A stretch of DNA of 64,000 nt from Bacteroidota bacterium (GTDB lineage: Bacteria; Bacteroidota; Bacteroidia; Chitinophagales; Chitinophagaceae): NCBI GenBank assembly GCA_947476145.1, contig CANJPH010000004.1, positions 50,833-114,832 on the forward strand, written 5' to 3'. The notes under the pieces were generated by a model. The model did not search any database and was not told the DNA's origin. It worked only from the letters and a program-made list of their open reading frames with translations. The first letter of the stretch is position 1. The number at the start of each line of letters is the position of its first letter. Shown here piece after piece: positions 9,174 through 18,469 of this stretch. The position numbers were made by a program, and so were the translations under genes.

Positions 9174-9665
9174 CTAAAAAGATTCAAATTCCCCTTTGTC
9201 TATATTCTTTTTAACCTTACCTGCTTCAAATACTTTTCCATTCATAATAATATAAACTCCAGGAGATAATACTTGTACAAAAGCTAAGGCGCTACCCAAA
9301 TTAAATAATCCGTCACTACTGCCAAATTTATAAGGGACCATGGCACCAGTTAGTACAATGGTTTTTTCTTTACATCTATCTATTAAGTACTCGGCGGTAA
9401 GTGTCATGGTGTCAGTACCGTGGGTAATTAAAATTTTACTGCTTTGGGTATTGTTAATTGCAGCAGCAATGGTAGCTCTGTCTTCTTCTACAAAGTCTAA
9501 ACTATCCTTCATCATTAAAGTTTCAATGGATAAATCCAATCGGCTTCTACCTAGGTCCAACATTTCATGTAAATGCGTTTCCTTAAAATATAAACTACCG
9601 TTTAACTCATTATATTCTTTATCAAAAGTACCTCCTGTAATAAACACTTGAATTACCTTTTCCAT
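9174..9665 (-). CDS. Single-domain (short) asparaginase-like protein
   Basis: 163 residues from the ATG at 9665. I chose this start because the upstream esterase gene ends at 9670, leaving 4 bases, and the asparaginase fold begins at once with VIQVFITGGTFD. The GGTFD (Thr13) and THGTDT (Thr84-Asp85) motifs of asparaginase I/II are present, with TGAMVP near 106-111. Ordinary asparaginases have about 330 residues. Here the C-terminal domain is absent and the stop is not caused by a visible frameshift, so this is a stand-alone N-terminal domain as found in a little-studied protein group. No signal peptide; cytoplasmic. Amidohydrolase activity is plausible but unproven. Confidence 0.78.
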   Translation of the reverse strand: MEKVIQVFITGGTFDKEYNELNGSLYFKETHLHEMLDLGRSRLDLSIETLMMKDSLDFVEEDRATIAAAINNTQSSKILITHGTDTMTLTAEYLIDRCKEKTIVLTGAMVPYKFGSSDGLFNLGSALAFVQVLSPGVYIIMNGKVFEAGKVKKNIDKGEFESF

Positions 9666-9669
9666 AGCT

Positions 9670-10548
9670 TTATTTTGCTCTAAAATTATCACTAATAAAC
9701 GACAATCCATCAATCACATTGTTTCTCCAATAGGTCCAATTATGTGCCCCGTCCCGCATTCTAAATTCGTGGGGTACATTTTTTTTGGTGAGTACAATAT
9801 GCAATTGAGTATTACCCACCGATAAAAAATCTTTATCACCACAGTCAATCCAATATTTCACTGCTGACAATTCTTCGGTCGTTTTTTTATCAATAATACT
9901 AAATACACTATTTGCATTCCAATTGGCAGTGAGCCTGTCTTTCCCTTTTAGATTTTTACCAATACTTCCAGCAAAGTAATTATTATACATTCCATCCTGC
10001 ATGGTTTCGCAATCACTGTCGGTCCAAATAGCCGCACTCAAAGGGGCAGCTGCAACAAATAAGTTGGGATATTTCAATGCATACAATAAACTACCATAGC
10101 CTCCCATGGAAAGTCCTGCAATGCCTCTAAATCTTTTATCGGCTTTCACCTTATATGTTTTCTCAATATGGGGGATCAGCTCCTTAATAAAAAAATCTTC
10201 ATAATTCATGGAACCATCGGCAGCATTCATGTAAAAACTTTTAAAGCCGTCGGGCGTCACAATAATCATGGGTGCTATTTTCCCCTTCTTAATGGCGGCA
10301 TCTGCTAAACGGTTTATTTCTCCAAACTGAATCCAACCATCATCACTATCTCCATGACCATGTAATAAATAAGTAACCGGATAGTTACGTTGATTGTTTT
10401 CATATCCTTCGGGTAAATACACGGTATAATGAACGTCTCTATTTAAAATTGTACTTTTTATTACTTGTTTTGTCATCACCTTACCTTGACTATATCCTGT
10501 CAAAAAAGTTAACATTACAATTAAGAGTAAAGCAATTTTAATTTTCAT
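9670..10548 (-). CDS. Secreted esterase, alpha/beta-hydrolase (esterase D/Fes-like)
   Basis: 292 residues with a signal peptide (about 1-21). The nucleophile elbow GLSMGG places Ser147. HGHGDSDDGW near 63-72 forms the oxyanion region, and DGAHNWTYW near the C-terminus supplies the catalytic His. This pattern is that of the putative-esterase family, which includes enterochelin, feruloyl and acetylxylan esterases. It is the first gene of a two-gene unit with the short asparaginase. The substrate cannot be assigned. Confidence 0.83.
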   Translation of the reverse strand: MKIKIALLLIVMLTFLTGYSQGKVMTKQVIKSTILNRDVHYTVYLPEGYENNQRNYPVTYLLHGHGDSDDGWIQFGEINRLADAAIKKGKIAPMIIVTPDGFKSFYMNAADGSMNYEDFFIKELIPHIEKTYKVKADKRFRGIAGLSMGGYGSLLYALKYPNLFVAAAPLSAAIWTDSDCETMQDGMYNNYFAGSIGKNLKGKDRLTANWNANSVFSIIDKKTTEELSAVKYWIDCGDKDFLSVGNTQLHIVLTKKNVPHEFRMRDGAHNWTYWRNNVIDGLSFISDNFRAK

Positions 10549-10718
10549 AAATAATAATTTAAAATAAATAATTAGCCAGTTCTAAGATACGATTATCCCA
10601 TGATGCAGTATGTTTAAATTTATGTAATTTTAATTAGATAAAACATAATCTATCAATTAGGTAGACAATAAAAAATGGGTTACCTTGTAGGCCTATCATT
10701 TATTTTTAATTGTATAAG

Positions 10719-11606
10719 ATGAAAAACTTTGTTTTCTTATTGCTATTGTTACTTTCATTTCAGCTGCTTCAAGCGCAGGATAAGGAGTATATTCAATCTG
10801 TTAATCAATGGCATCAAATGAGAATTGATTATTTAAAAAAGCCGGATGGTTGGTTAAATTTAGAAGGGTTATTTTGGTTGCATAAAGGAAAGAATAGTTT
10901 TGGAAGTAACAGTAAGGCCGACTGTCATTATAATAACAAGGACTTTCCAGGTTTACTTGGAAATTTTATATATGAAGGGGATTCAGTGATTTGGGAAAAT
11001 GGAAAAACGGATGCTATTGATATCGATCATGTAAAAGCATCATTAGGGCAATCCTATATGGTATTTGATGCAAAAGGGAAGGAGTCCGTAATGGATTGGA
11101 AGCAGTTTTCATGGGCGGTGATTAAAAGAGAAGACAAAGTGGGCATTCGGTTTAGAAATTTAAAAGCTAAAACACTTGTAAATTTTAAAGACATTGACCG
11201 ATTTCCCATTCAGTCTAAATGGCATATCAAAGCAAAATTAGTACAACCCGCGCAGGACTTTTTAATGATTACCAATGTGCTGGGTCAAACGGTTTCTTCT
11301 AAAAATGCAGGCAAACTATTATTTGAAATAAAGGGTAAAAGTTTTTCGTTGGATGTAATTGATGAAAATGGCTCAACTCTTTTTATTGTTTTTGCCGATC
11401 AAACATCAGGAAAAACTACCTATGGTGCTGGCAGGTTTATTGATATCCCCAAGCCCGATAAAGATGGGAATACCAAAATTGATTTTAACAATGCCTATAA
11501 TCCACCTTGCGCTTTTACAGCATTTGCTACCTGTCCTTTACCGCCAAAGCAAAACAGACTTCCTATAAGTATAGAAGCAGGGGAAAAAAATTATGGACAT
11601 CATTAA
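10719..11606 (+). CDS. Secreted DUF1684 protein
   Basis: 295 residues from the ATG at 10719 (a TTG three codons earlier is unlikely). A signal peptide (about 1-20) precedes the DUF1684 domain. Its signature segments are visible: WRxxR-like WHQMRIDYLKKPDGWLNLEG near the start, and the Cys/Pro-rich end YNPPCAFTAFATCPLPP, where the two Cys may bind metal or form a disulfide. The family's function is unknown. The next gene starts 23 bases downstream, so co-transcription is possible though no functional link is evident. Confidence 0.85.
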   Translation: MKNFVFLLLLLLSFQLLQAQDKEYIQSVNQWHQMRIDYLKKPDGWLNLEGLFWLHKGKNSFGSNSKADCHYNNKDFPGLLGNFIYEGDSVIWENGKTDAIDIDHVKASLGQSYMVFDAKGKESVMDWKQFSWAVIKREDKVGIRFRNLKAKTLVNFKDIDRFPIQSKWHIKAKLVQPAQDFLMITNVLGQTVSSKNAGKLLFEIKGKSFSLDVIDENGSTLFIVFADQTSGKTTYGAGRFIDIPKPDKDGNTKIDFNNAYNPPCAFTAFATCPLPPKQNRLPISIEAGEKNYGHH

Positions 11607-11629
11607 GGAGTCCATTAACTTTGGGCACT

Positions 11630-12901
11630 ATGAGTGTTTCCTTTAATACCAATTCAAATATTGCCATTATTGGACTGGGCTATGTTGGCCTTCCACTTGC
11701 TGTGGAGTTTGGTAAAAAATACTCGGTCATTGGATTTGATATTAATACGAACCGAATTGATGCACTCAATAATGGAGAAGATGAAACCCTCCAGTGCAAT
11801 GCTACTGAAATAAAGGAAACAAGCAGATTAAGCTTTAGCACAGACTTAACTGCAATTAAGCATTGTAACATTTATATTGTAACGGTACCCACTCCGGTGG
11901 ATGATCTTAAAAAACCCAACTTACACCCTTTATTAAATGCCAGTAAAATGGTTGGCTCCATTTTAAAAAAAGGAGACCTGGTAATCTATGAAAGTACGGT
12001 GTATCCGGGCTGTACCGAAGAGGACTGTGTTCCCGTTTTAGAAAAAGAAAGCGGGTTGCAATACAATCAAGATTTTTTTGTGGGGTATTCCCCCGAAAGA
12101 ATTAATCCAGGAGATAAGGTAAACACTTTAACCAAAATTATAAAAGTAACATCAGGCTCTACACCTGAAATTGCAGATACAGTGGATGCTTTGTATGCAA
12201 GCATTATTACTGCAGGCACGCATAAAGTGTCTAGTATTAAAATTGCAGAAGCATCAAAGTCTATTGAAAATGCGCAAAGAGATATTAATATTTCTTTTGT
12301 CAATGAATTGGCGTTGATATTTGACAAGATGGGCATTGATACACAGGAAGTATTAGATGCGGCTGCAACAAAATGGAATTTTTTACCCTTCAAGCCAGGA
12401 TTAGTGGGCGGTCATTGTATTGGAGTGGATCCTTATTATTTAGCACATAAAGCAACTTTATTAGGACATACTCCTCAAGTAATTTTATCGGGACGAAAAG
12501 TAAATGACGCCATGAGCGCTTTTATTGGAGAAAAATTAATTCGACTTTTAGAAAAAGCGTCTAAACCTATAAAGGGTGCTAAAGTTTTATTATTAGGGGT
12601 CACTTTTAAGGAGAACTGTCCAGATATCCGCAATTCAAAAGTTTTTGAAATTGTTCGTTTTTTAAAAGCAAAAGAAATGGAAGTTTATGTATTTGATCCC
12701 TTTGCCAATGCTAACGAAGTAGAGGCCAGCCAAGGTGTGCAATTGATTACGCAGTTGGAAACCTATGATGCCATTTTGATTACCGTGGCACATACCTTTT
12801 TTACTTCCTTGGATTATGATAAATTAAAAAATGGTTCAGACACTATTTTATTTGACACCAAGTCCCTGCTAGACAAAAAAATAGTTACAGCAAGGCTGTA
12901 A
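11630..12901 (+). CDS. Nucleotide-sugar dehydrogenase (UDP-GlcNAc/UDP-Glc 6-dehydrogenase family)
   Basis: 423 residues from the ATG at 11630. An in-frame extension upstream would overlap the DUF1684 gene by 100 bases and lacks homology. The NAD-binding Rossmann motif GLGYVGLPL is at 15-23, VPTPVD at 87-91, and the active-site loop GGHCIGVDPYY has Cys263. The enzyme oxidises C6 of a UDP-sugar in two NAD-dependent steps for surface polysaccharide building blocks. The sequence is closest in pattern to the WbpA/TviB branch acting on UDP-N-acetylhexosamines. No other polysaccharide genes lie beside it, which is unusual for this enzyme. Confidence 0.88.
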   Translation: MSVSFNTNSNIAIIGLGYVGLPLAVEFGKKYSVIGFDINTNRIDALNNGEDETLQCNATEIKETSRLSFSTDLTAIKHCNIYIVTVPTPVDDLKKPNLHPLLNASKMVGSILKKGDLVIYESTVYPGCTEEDCVPVLEKESGLQYNQDFFVGYSPERINPGDKVNTLTKIIKVTSGSTPEIADTVDALYASIITAGTHKVSSIKIAEASKSIENAQRDINISFVNELALIFDKMGIDTQEVLDAAATKWNFLPFKPGLVGGHCIGVDPYYLAHKATLLGHTPQVILSGRKVNDAMSAFIGEKLIRLLEKASKPIKGAKVLLLGVTFKENCPDIRNSKVFEIVRFLKAKEMEVYVFDPFANANEVEASQGVQLITQLETYDAILITVAHTFFTSLDYDKLKNGSDTILFDTKSLLDKKIVTARL

Positions 12902-12930
12902 CTATTTTAAAACTCAGTATTATTTTTTTA

Positions 12931-15021
12931 TTATTCTGGATGATACACTTTCTCTGCATTTTTTAATACTACATTTTTATCCAGTGTCATTGGTTTTAAA
13001 ACCTGCTCCTGATACATAGCACGTTGGTCTGCAAAATGCGGACTCTCCTTATGCATACTCGCGCCAAAAGTATTGATGGTTTCAATATGAGGCAAACTGC
13101 CATCTTTTGGGAAACGCACAATATTAATATAAGCGTCCCCACTATTCATTTTTCGGGTTCCATTTTTATAAGGCTCACTCATCACTGCAGCTAAAACATC
13201 GGGCATACCTCCTTGTGGCCAGCTTTGATCCCCTCGTACTAATTTTTGTAAGTCTCCTAATACAATGTCGGTCCTACCAAAATTTTTCTTAAGATACTCA
13301 TCAATCTTTTCATATACCACCACCGCTTCTTGTATAGTAAGCTTATCGTTTTTTCTTCCTTCCATTACTTGTGGAACTAAGTAGTAAGCTATGTTGTATA
13401 TGGCTGCTCCTTTACTTTCCGCCACAGCAGCATGATCCCATTTTTTTAATGTGGTAATAATGGGTGCTAATGCTGGATACTTATTTTCGTCTACTAAAAA
13501 CATACTATCCGCAGTAAATCCATAAGGGAATAAAATTGTATTGGGTAAGCTTCTATCAAATTTAATACGCTTTAAATCTGTGTAACTTATTTTATCCAAA
13601 GGATCAATCAAATCTTTTGCTCTTTGGCTTCTATTATTATGATAGGTTTCATACCCATCATTCACATCATATTTTTTAGGGTCTAAATTATATTTTTCGT
13701 CTGTCGCTAAAAAAGGAGAGTGATTGGTATTAAATAAATAACCACTCGCAGGATTTAATTGCTGCGGCAGTTCACTTAAGGGTTTAAATTTTGTCCATAA
13801 GGTAGCCATGGTATTTCCGGGCACCGTGCTATTCCAATGATAAGCCGTGTCTGCATTTCGGTATGGCATTTTCCCATTAGAAATATAAAATATGGTATCC
13901 TTATTATCGGCATACATAATATTAAACATAGGTAAATGATTTTGCTCCAATGCTTTTTTGAAACCTGTAAAATTTTCAGCCCTATTCATCGCATACCATT
14001 GCTGTAAAGCACCTGCATCCATTAAAGCAGGCAAGCGCATCGAAAAATATTGACCTTGCGGAGTAGCTACCGTTGGTCCATAAATAGAATTGTATACTGT
14101 TTTAAAAATAGGGAACGGCACTCCTTTAATTTTTAATTTAATCCTTCTTTTTTCTAATGGCAACCAGCTGTCGTCAACTTTGTATGCTCCAGGATGTGCT
14201 TTATCGGTTTGTAATTGAAATACATCTATCTTATCCTGAAAGTTTACCGTATGGGCCCATGCTAAATTAGGTGTCACACCATGAAAAATTAAGGGTGCGC
14301 CTGGAAACAATCCACCTAAAATATTCCAACCTTCCTCACTTTGTAAATGTGCTTCATAAAACGCAGTAGCTCCTTCAATGGGTTGATGCGCATTAATCAC
14401 CAACATGTTTTCACCAGTAGTGGATTTGTTGGCATGTATGGCAAATGCGTTACTGCCCTCGCCTGTAAATCCGGCTAATTGAGGAATGGTGCCATTTAAT
14501 ATTTTAGGCAAGGTTTTATCTACGCCACAGAATACGGCCACAGAAAAAACGGTTGCAGACAAATATTCTTCTATGGTAATGGGAAATACATGCTTGTTTA
14601 ATATTTCCTTAGGGTGTGCATTTGCATAAGCTTCCAATCCCATTAAGTATCCTTTTACTAGGGCAAGAAATTTAGGATCCATTTGTCCAATTTGTGCTTG
14701 CACCGTTGCTTTGGTGTTTAATAGCCCAACCACAAAATCAACAGGTGCCCCTTTTTTGCCCAAATAGGTAGCAAGTTTTCCCTTGCCCGTTAATAATAGT
14801 GTTTGTATGGTGGTGAAATCATCTTCGGCATGTGCCCAAGCTATTCCATAGGCTACTTCCGGATCGGTAGGAGCAAATATATGAGGTACCCCAAAGGAAT
14901 CTCTTGCAATGGTTATTTTATTTACATTAATAATGGGCGTATTAATGAGCTGTGCTTGCATATCCATTGAACAGATTACAAAGAAAAGGAGCACCACTAT
15001 TTTTTTAATTATTGGGAACAT
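12931..15021 (-). CDS. Penicillin-acylase-family N-terminal nucleophile hydrolase (copy 1)
   Basis: 696 residues with a signal peptide (about 1-23, DMQAQ). The Ntn-hydrolase nucleophile is Ser190 in EGSNAFAIH: autocleavage between Gly189 and Ser190 would give a small alpha and a large beta chain. NAHQP and an Asn-rich C-terminal part follow the family pattern. Members cleave amide bonds of N-acyl compounds in the periplasm; some inactivate acyl-homoserine lactones, others act on peptides or polymyxin. Substrate unknown. It converges with the dehydrogenase at 12901. A second, diverged copy sits at 20484-22835. Confidence 0.86.
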   Translation of the reverse strand: MFPIIKKIVVLLFFVICSMDMQAQLINTPIINVNKITIARDSFGVPHIFAPTDPEVAYGIAWAHAEDDFTTIQTLLLTGKGKLATYLGKKGAPVDFVVGLLNTKATVQAQIGQMDPKFLALVKGYLMGLEAYANAHPKEILNKHVFPITIEEYLSATVFSVAVFCGVDKTLPKILNGTIPQLAGFTGEGSNAFAIHANKSTTGENMLVINAHQPIEGATAFYEAHLQSEEGWNILGGLFPGAPLIFHGVTPNLAWAHTVNFQDKIDVFQLQTDKAHPGAYKVDDSWLPLEKRRIKLKIKGVPFPIFKTVYNSIYGPTVATPQGQYFSMRLPALMDAGALQQWYAMNRAENFTGFKKALEQNHLPMFNIMYADNKDTIFYISNGKMPYRNADTAYHWNSTVPGNTMATLWTKFKPLSELPQQLNPASGYLFNTNHSPFLATDEKYNLDPKKYDVNDGYETYHNNRSQRAKDLIDPLDKISYTDLKRIKFDRSLPNTILFPYGFTADSMFLVDENKYPALAPIITTLKKWDHAAVAESKGAAIYNIAYYLVPQVMEGRKNDKLTIQEAVVVYEKIDEYLKKNFGRTDIVLGDLQKLVRGDQSWPQGGMPDVLAAVMSEPYKNGTRKMNSGDAYINIVRFPKDGSLPHIETINTFGASMHKESPHFADQRAMYQEQVLKPMTLDKNVVLKNAEKVYHPE

Positions 15022-15043
15022 GATCTTGATTTAAAATTGAGGA

Positions 15044-15072
15044 TTGTAATTTATAGATTATATCTAAATTTG
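15044..15072 (+). promoter_or_regulatory. Bacteroidota-type promoter for the small HAD gene
   Basis: TTG at 15044-15046, an 18-base spacer, and a perfect TAnnTTTG element (TAAATTTG) at 15065-15072 match the primary sigma consensus known for Bacteroides and Flavobacterium. Transcription would begin near 15078, about 22 bases before the ATG at 15101. Confidence 0.5.
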
Positions 15073-15100
15073 CAACAATTATTATATAAACTACATAACA

Positions 15101-15442
15101 ATGATAGAGTCTAAAAGGTTTGGTTCCAAAAAAGCTTTAATTGATATTGATGAAACAATTTGCTTTTATAGTGACAAAAGGATATATGAATTAGCCGAGC
15201 CCAATGATGACAATATTGCTAAGATTAATAAATTATATGAGGAGGGCTGGCATATTACTTATTGGACAGGAAGAGGGGAAAGTTCTAAACGAGATTTAAA
15301 AGCATTGACTTTGTCTCAATTAGAAAAATGGGGATGCAAGTTTAACGACCTCATTACAGGCTATTGTCCTAATGGCGGACCCACAAAACCCAATTTTGAT
15401 TTAGTGATAGATGACAAAGCAAAAAGAATTGAAGAATTATAA
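15101..15442 (+). CDS. Small HAD-superfamily phosphatase
   Basis: 113 residues. The catalytic DxDxT motif is DIDET with Asp15 and Asp17. Motif II is at WTGR (about 54-57) and the acidic motif IV at VIDDK near the C-terminus. There is no cap domain, so the active site is open to large or polymeric substrates. Proteins of this size and pattern occur in capsule and sugar-nucleotide gene sets as sugar-phosphate phosphatases; here no such genes are adjacent except the dehydrogenase 2.2 kb away. The end overlaps the convergent membrane protein gene by 6 bases. Confidence 0.8.
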   Translation: MIESKRFGSKKALIDIDETICFYSDKRIYELAEPNDDNIAKINKLYEEGWHITYWTGRGESSKRDLKALTLSQLEKWGCKFNDLITGYCPNGGPTKPNFDLVIDDKAKRIEEL

Positions 15443-16174
15443 GTTCAATTCGCTTTGCATACTTGATGCCAATGCTTTTTTCCTTTTATTGCTCCAATAA
15501 AAAGGCAGGTAAAAGAGTATAAAATGAATGAGCGCTACTAATTCTAAAATAATTATATAATAAGGCCAGTCGCCAATTACAAATGGATTTTCGACTTCGG
15601 GCTTATGAGACAGATACATATAATTTGCATGCACAAAATAATTTACAAAGCCAACTCCAATTGCAAGTAATTGAGTATAGCCAAGGGCCCAAAACCAAGA
15701 TTTTGGTCTTGGTGTAAATTCGTAATGAACAATCATGTAGACTACCACCAATATTAATCCCCCGTGGGTAATAAAATAACTGTAAAAATTATAACCATCC
15801 ATTCCAATGGTAAACTCGGGTGTTAGTAAGGATTGAATACCTCCCGCCAGTCCCCAGTAATAAACAAGTTCCGCCATCCATTGCTTATAATTGATAAGTA
15901 AAACAATGCATAAGATATTGGTAATATTACAAAGATGTGCAGGTAAATTTTGTTGCAGATTCCAGTAACCAGTTGAATAGTTATACCAGTTTTCAGCAAT
16001 ATTATTTAGTATTAAGATACAAGCAATAAATAAGTCATAATTGCGTCGTTTTAAATTTTTCCAATGAAGTGGAATACGCACAATCAAGAAAATAATGAAG
16101 GCAACTGCTAAAATGCATTCCCACCAAAAAGAAGAAAAAGGTATTATAAATTCGGGTGCGTGAATCTTACCCAT
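15437..16174 (-). CDS. YwaF/TIGR02206-family integral membrane protein
   Basis: 245 residues with seven hydrophobic segments. The LPAHLCNITNILCIVLLI segment and the later GLAGGIQSLLTPE are characteristic of the TIGR02206/YwaF (TMEM164-like) family. A eukaryotic relative, TMEM164, is an acyltransferase using the conserved NxxxxH/Cys region, so lipid acyl transfer is conceivable, but bacterial members are uncharacterised. The gene lies 22 bases downstream of the DUF1080 gene in the same direction and may be co-transcribed. Confidence 0.75.
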   Translation of the reverse strand: MGKIHAPEFIIPFSSFWWECILAVAFIIFLIVRIPLHWKNLKRRNYDLFIACILILNNIAENWYNYSTGYWNLQQNLPAHLCNITNILCIVLLINYKQWMAELVYYWGLAGGIQSLLTPEFTIGMDGYNFYSYFITHGGLILVVVYMIVHYEFTPRPKSWFWALGYTQLLAIGVGFVNYFVHANYMYLSHKPEVENPFVIGDWPYYIIILELVALIHFILFYLPFYWSNKRKKALASSMQSELNL

Positions 16175-16196
16175 ACTTAAAAAATTAAACTATTTT

Positions 16197-16976
16197 TTAT
16201 AAAGGTCTTATCCAAATATTTTGGTAACTGATAGGATTGCCATCGTCTCCATGGTCCTGAAAAAATAGCGGCAATGTAGAAGCATGTTTTTTATAAACCG
16301 GTTTTGTTACCCAGTCCGTTGGTCCAATGATGTTCACATTATTTTGAACCAAAACACCATTGTGTAATAAGGTAACGGTAGCTGGTTTATCAAGGTCCCC
16401 ATTCTCTTTAAAAACAGGCGCTTTAAATATAATATCATAAGCCTGCCATTGTCCTGGTTCACGACTTGCGTTTACCAATGGAATATGTTGTTTATAGACC
16501 GCTGCAGCTTGGCCATTAGAATAGGTTGGGTTTTTATAAGAATCTAATACCTGAATTTCATATAGCCCCATTAAATAAATACCACTATTGCCTCTGGACT
16601 GACCTTCTCCTTTTACGTTTGCTGGTGTTCTAAATTCAACATGTAATTGACAGTCTCCAAAAGATTGGTTGGTAATTAAATCACCCGCTCCCTTTACATC
16701 GGTTAACGCACCGTCGGGATCTATCTTCCATCCCACTTTTTTCCCGTCTCTACCATGAAAGGCTGAATAATCTTTTCCATTGTATAAAATAATGGCATCC
16801 GAAGGGGCTTCATTTATAAATTTTCCGGCTTTTACTTCAGGGACAGTCGTCCAAATTTCTGAGGCAGCAGCGACTGCGTTAATACTGTCCTGATAATTTT
16901 TATATTTTGCTTGTGCATTTGCACTCATTATAATACATGTACATGCCAATAAGCTGACTACAAATTTTTTCATCAT
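16197..16976 (-). CDS. Secreted DUF1080 (3-keto-disaccharide hydrolase-like) protein
   Basis: 259 residues with a signal peptide (about 1-21). The concanavalin-like beta-sandwich of DUF1080 is plain: ILYNGKDYSAFHGRDGK, WKIDPDGALT, FGDCQLHVEFRTP, GNSGIYLMGLYEIQVLDSY and GQWQAYDIIFKAP. Members of this family hydrolyse 3-keto-glucosides made by an oxidoreductase, in the periplasm. No 3-dehydrogenase gene is adjacent. It starts 55 bases after the ATP-grasp/SET gene. Confidence 0.86.
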   Translation of the reverse strand: MMKKFVVSLLACTCIIMSANAQAKYKNYQDSINAVAAASEIWTTVPEVKAGKFINEAPSDAIILYNGKDYSAFHGRDGKKVGWKIDPDGALTDVKGAGDLITNQSFGDCQLHVEFRTPANVKGEGQSRGNSGIYLMGLYEIQVLDSYKNPTYSNGQAAAVYKQHIPLVNASREPGQWQAYDIIFKAPVFKENGDLDKPATVTLLHNGVLVQNNVNIIGPTDWVTKPVYKKHASTLPLFFQDHGDDGNPISYQNIWIRPL

Positions 16977-17031
16977 AATTTTTTATTAATACTTGAATGT
17001 ATGAAATTTTCGGCTAAGCTTGACTATGCTT

Positions 17032-18468
17032 TTACTTTTTATTCCCTTTTATTAATCCTCTACATTTTAGGGAACCACAGGCGCAAGCAAAGGGTTCCAT
17101 GGTGTGGTCTAAAAAATGTGCGTAGTCTAAAGTGAGCTCATCTCCTTTTTGAATAGCTCTATTGGTATACACATTTAATCCTTCGTATTCACAATTGGCA
17201 TCACAGTGGTGATTTTGTGGTGACCACTCTTCTGGTTCTAGTGCCCACAAAATATAAACATCATTGCCAATAGGGTAAGCATATCGTCTGAAATAATTCT
17301 TTTCTCTTTCATCCCAATTTTCATCTACATATTTTTTGGTAACAATACGCTGTGCTTTTTCTTCCCCTTTAAATAATAGTGTTCCTTTTGGTAAATTAAA
17401 TTTGGCATACATACCATAACCGGCTATGGCATTACCTTTGATCGTATACTTTTTTTGCTTGCGCTCAAATCTAGCCATGCCTTCAATAATAATTCTTTCT
17501 AAAAATCCTCTTTGTCCTGCACCATCATATTCAAGTATATAATCGGCCGATCCTTCGTACCCCGCTGCATAAAAAACTGAGCAAGTGAAATTTATTTCTA
17601 AGAAAAAGATTTCTTCTTTTTCATTCATTCTAAAATCCATTCTTCCATAACCCACTCCATTAAAAGACATAAATATTTGCTCACCAATATCTTGTAATTT
17701 TTTTGCAAGTACTTTGTCCGTGACAGGGATATTTGCATTTGGATGTAGTTCGGAGGTTTTTAGGGCATAGGTTTTAAATGCAAAGCCGTCTGGAAAAATA
17801 TATTCAACAGGAGCAAATCGAGTGCAGGTTTTTCCATCTGCATTGGCGCATACTAAAACGGTAAACTCTCTACCTTCAATGTATTCTTCCACCAATGCAG
17901 AGCCAAATTCAGCCAATATATTTTTTACTTTAATTTTTAATGCTGTTTCATTATTCGCTTTGCTTGCATCGTCTACACCAAGGCTATCTCCTGCTTTAGC
18001 TGGTTTTACAAATAATGGGAATTGCAAATTGCCTGGTAATTGTTTAATCTCTTCCTCATTTTCAATTAAAATATGAGCCGGTGTTTTAACATCCTCACAA
18101 AATGCCAGATATTTCATGATGGTTTTTGCGGGATCATACAAATTAGCGCTAGGGCCCGTATAAGGAAGCTCTAATAAGTCCAAACTGGTAATCACATCAA
18201 TAGAAGGCACTTTCCATTCTAAATACCCTTCACAAAGATTTATGTAAATGTCGTATTCCTTATCCTTTAATTGTTTTAATTGTTGGTAGGTAGTTAGCTT
18301 ATTTAAGTAGACGTGATCTATCAATGCCTCGGGCATGATCTTGGATACATCTCGCTTAGGATCATAATTTTGATAATCAACCCCCGAAGTGGAATAATCA
18401 GGTTGTAAAACACAAATTTTTAAATCCTTAAACGTATCAGCTTGGCCAAGTATGGGGAGGGGGTGCAT
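17032..18468 (-). CDS. ATP-grasp ligase fused to SET and post-SET domains
   Basis: 478 residues, no signal peptide. Residues 15-330 form a D-Ala-D-Ala-ligase-like ATP-grasp unit: NLCEGY at 78-83, FVKPAKAGDSLGV at 153-165, EEYIEGREFTV around 194-204, and the metal-binding FLEINFTC at 289-296. Residues 344-452 are a SET domain: GYGMYAKFNLPKG, NHHCDANC at 419-426 (canonical NHSCxPN) and GDELTLDY at 442-449. A post-SET zinc motif CxCx4C follows (Cys462, 464, 469), which with Cys422 could hold one zinc. All SAM-site and zinc residues look intact. Such enzymes would ligate an amino acid or peptide and methylate a lysine or amine. The gene starts 1 base after the stop of a second ATP-grasp gene, so the two are translationally linked. 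Substrate unknown. Confidence 0.85.
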   Translation of the reverse strand: MHPLPILGQADTFKDLKICVLQPDYSTSGVDYQNYDPKRDVSKIMPEALIDHVYLNKLTTYQQLKQLKDKEYDIYINLCEGYLEWKVPSIDVITSLDLLELPYTGPSANLYDPAKTIMKYLAFCEDVKTPAHILIENEEEIKQLPGNLQFPLFVKPAKAGDSLGVDDASKANNETALKIKVKNILAEFGSALVEEYIEGREFTVLVCANADGKTCTRFAPVEYIFPDGFAFKTYALKTSELHPNANIPVTDKVLAKKLQDIGEQIFMSFNGVGYGRMDFRMNEKEEIFFLEINFTCSVFYAAGYEGSADYILEYDGAGQRGFLERIIIEGMARFERKQKKYTIKGNAIAGYGMYAKFNLPKGTLLFKGEEKAQRIVTKKYVDENWDEREKNYFRRYAYPIGNDVYILWALEPEEWSPQNHHCDANCEYEGLNVYTNRAIQKGDELTLDYAHFLDHTMEPFACACGSLKCRGLIKGNKK

Positions 18469-18469
18469 A

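Noticed and set aside
11507..11629. Upstream extension of the nucleotide-sugar dehydrogenase frame
   Set aside because: It overlaps the DUF1684 coding region by 100 bases and the Rossmann fold begins only after the ATG at 11630.
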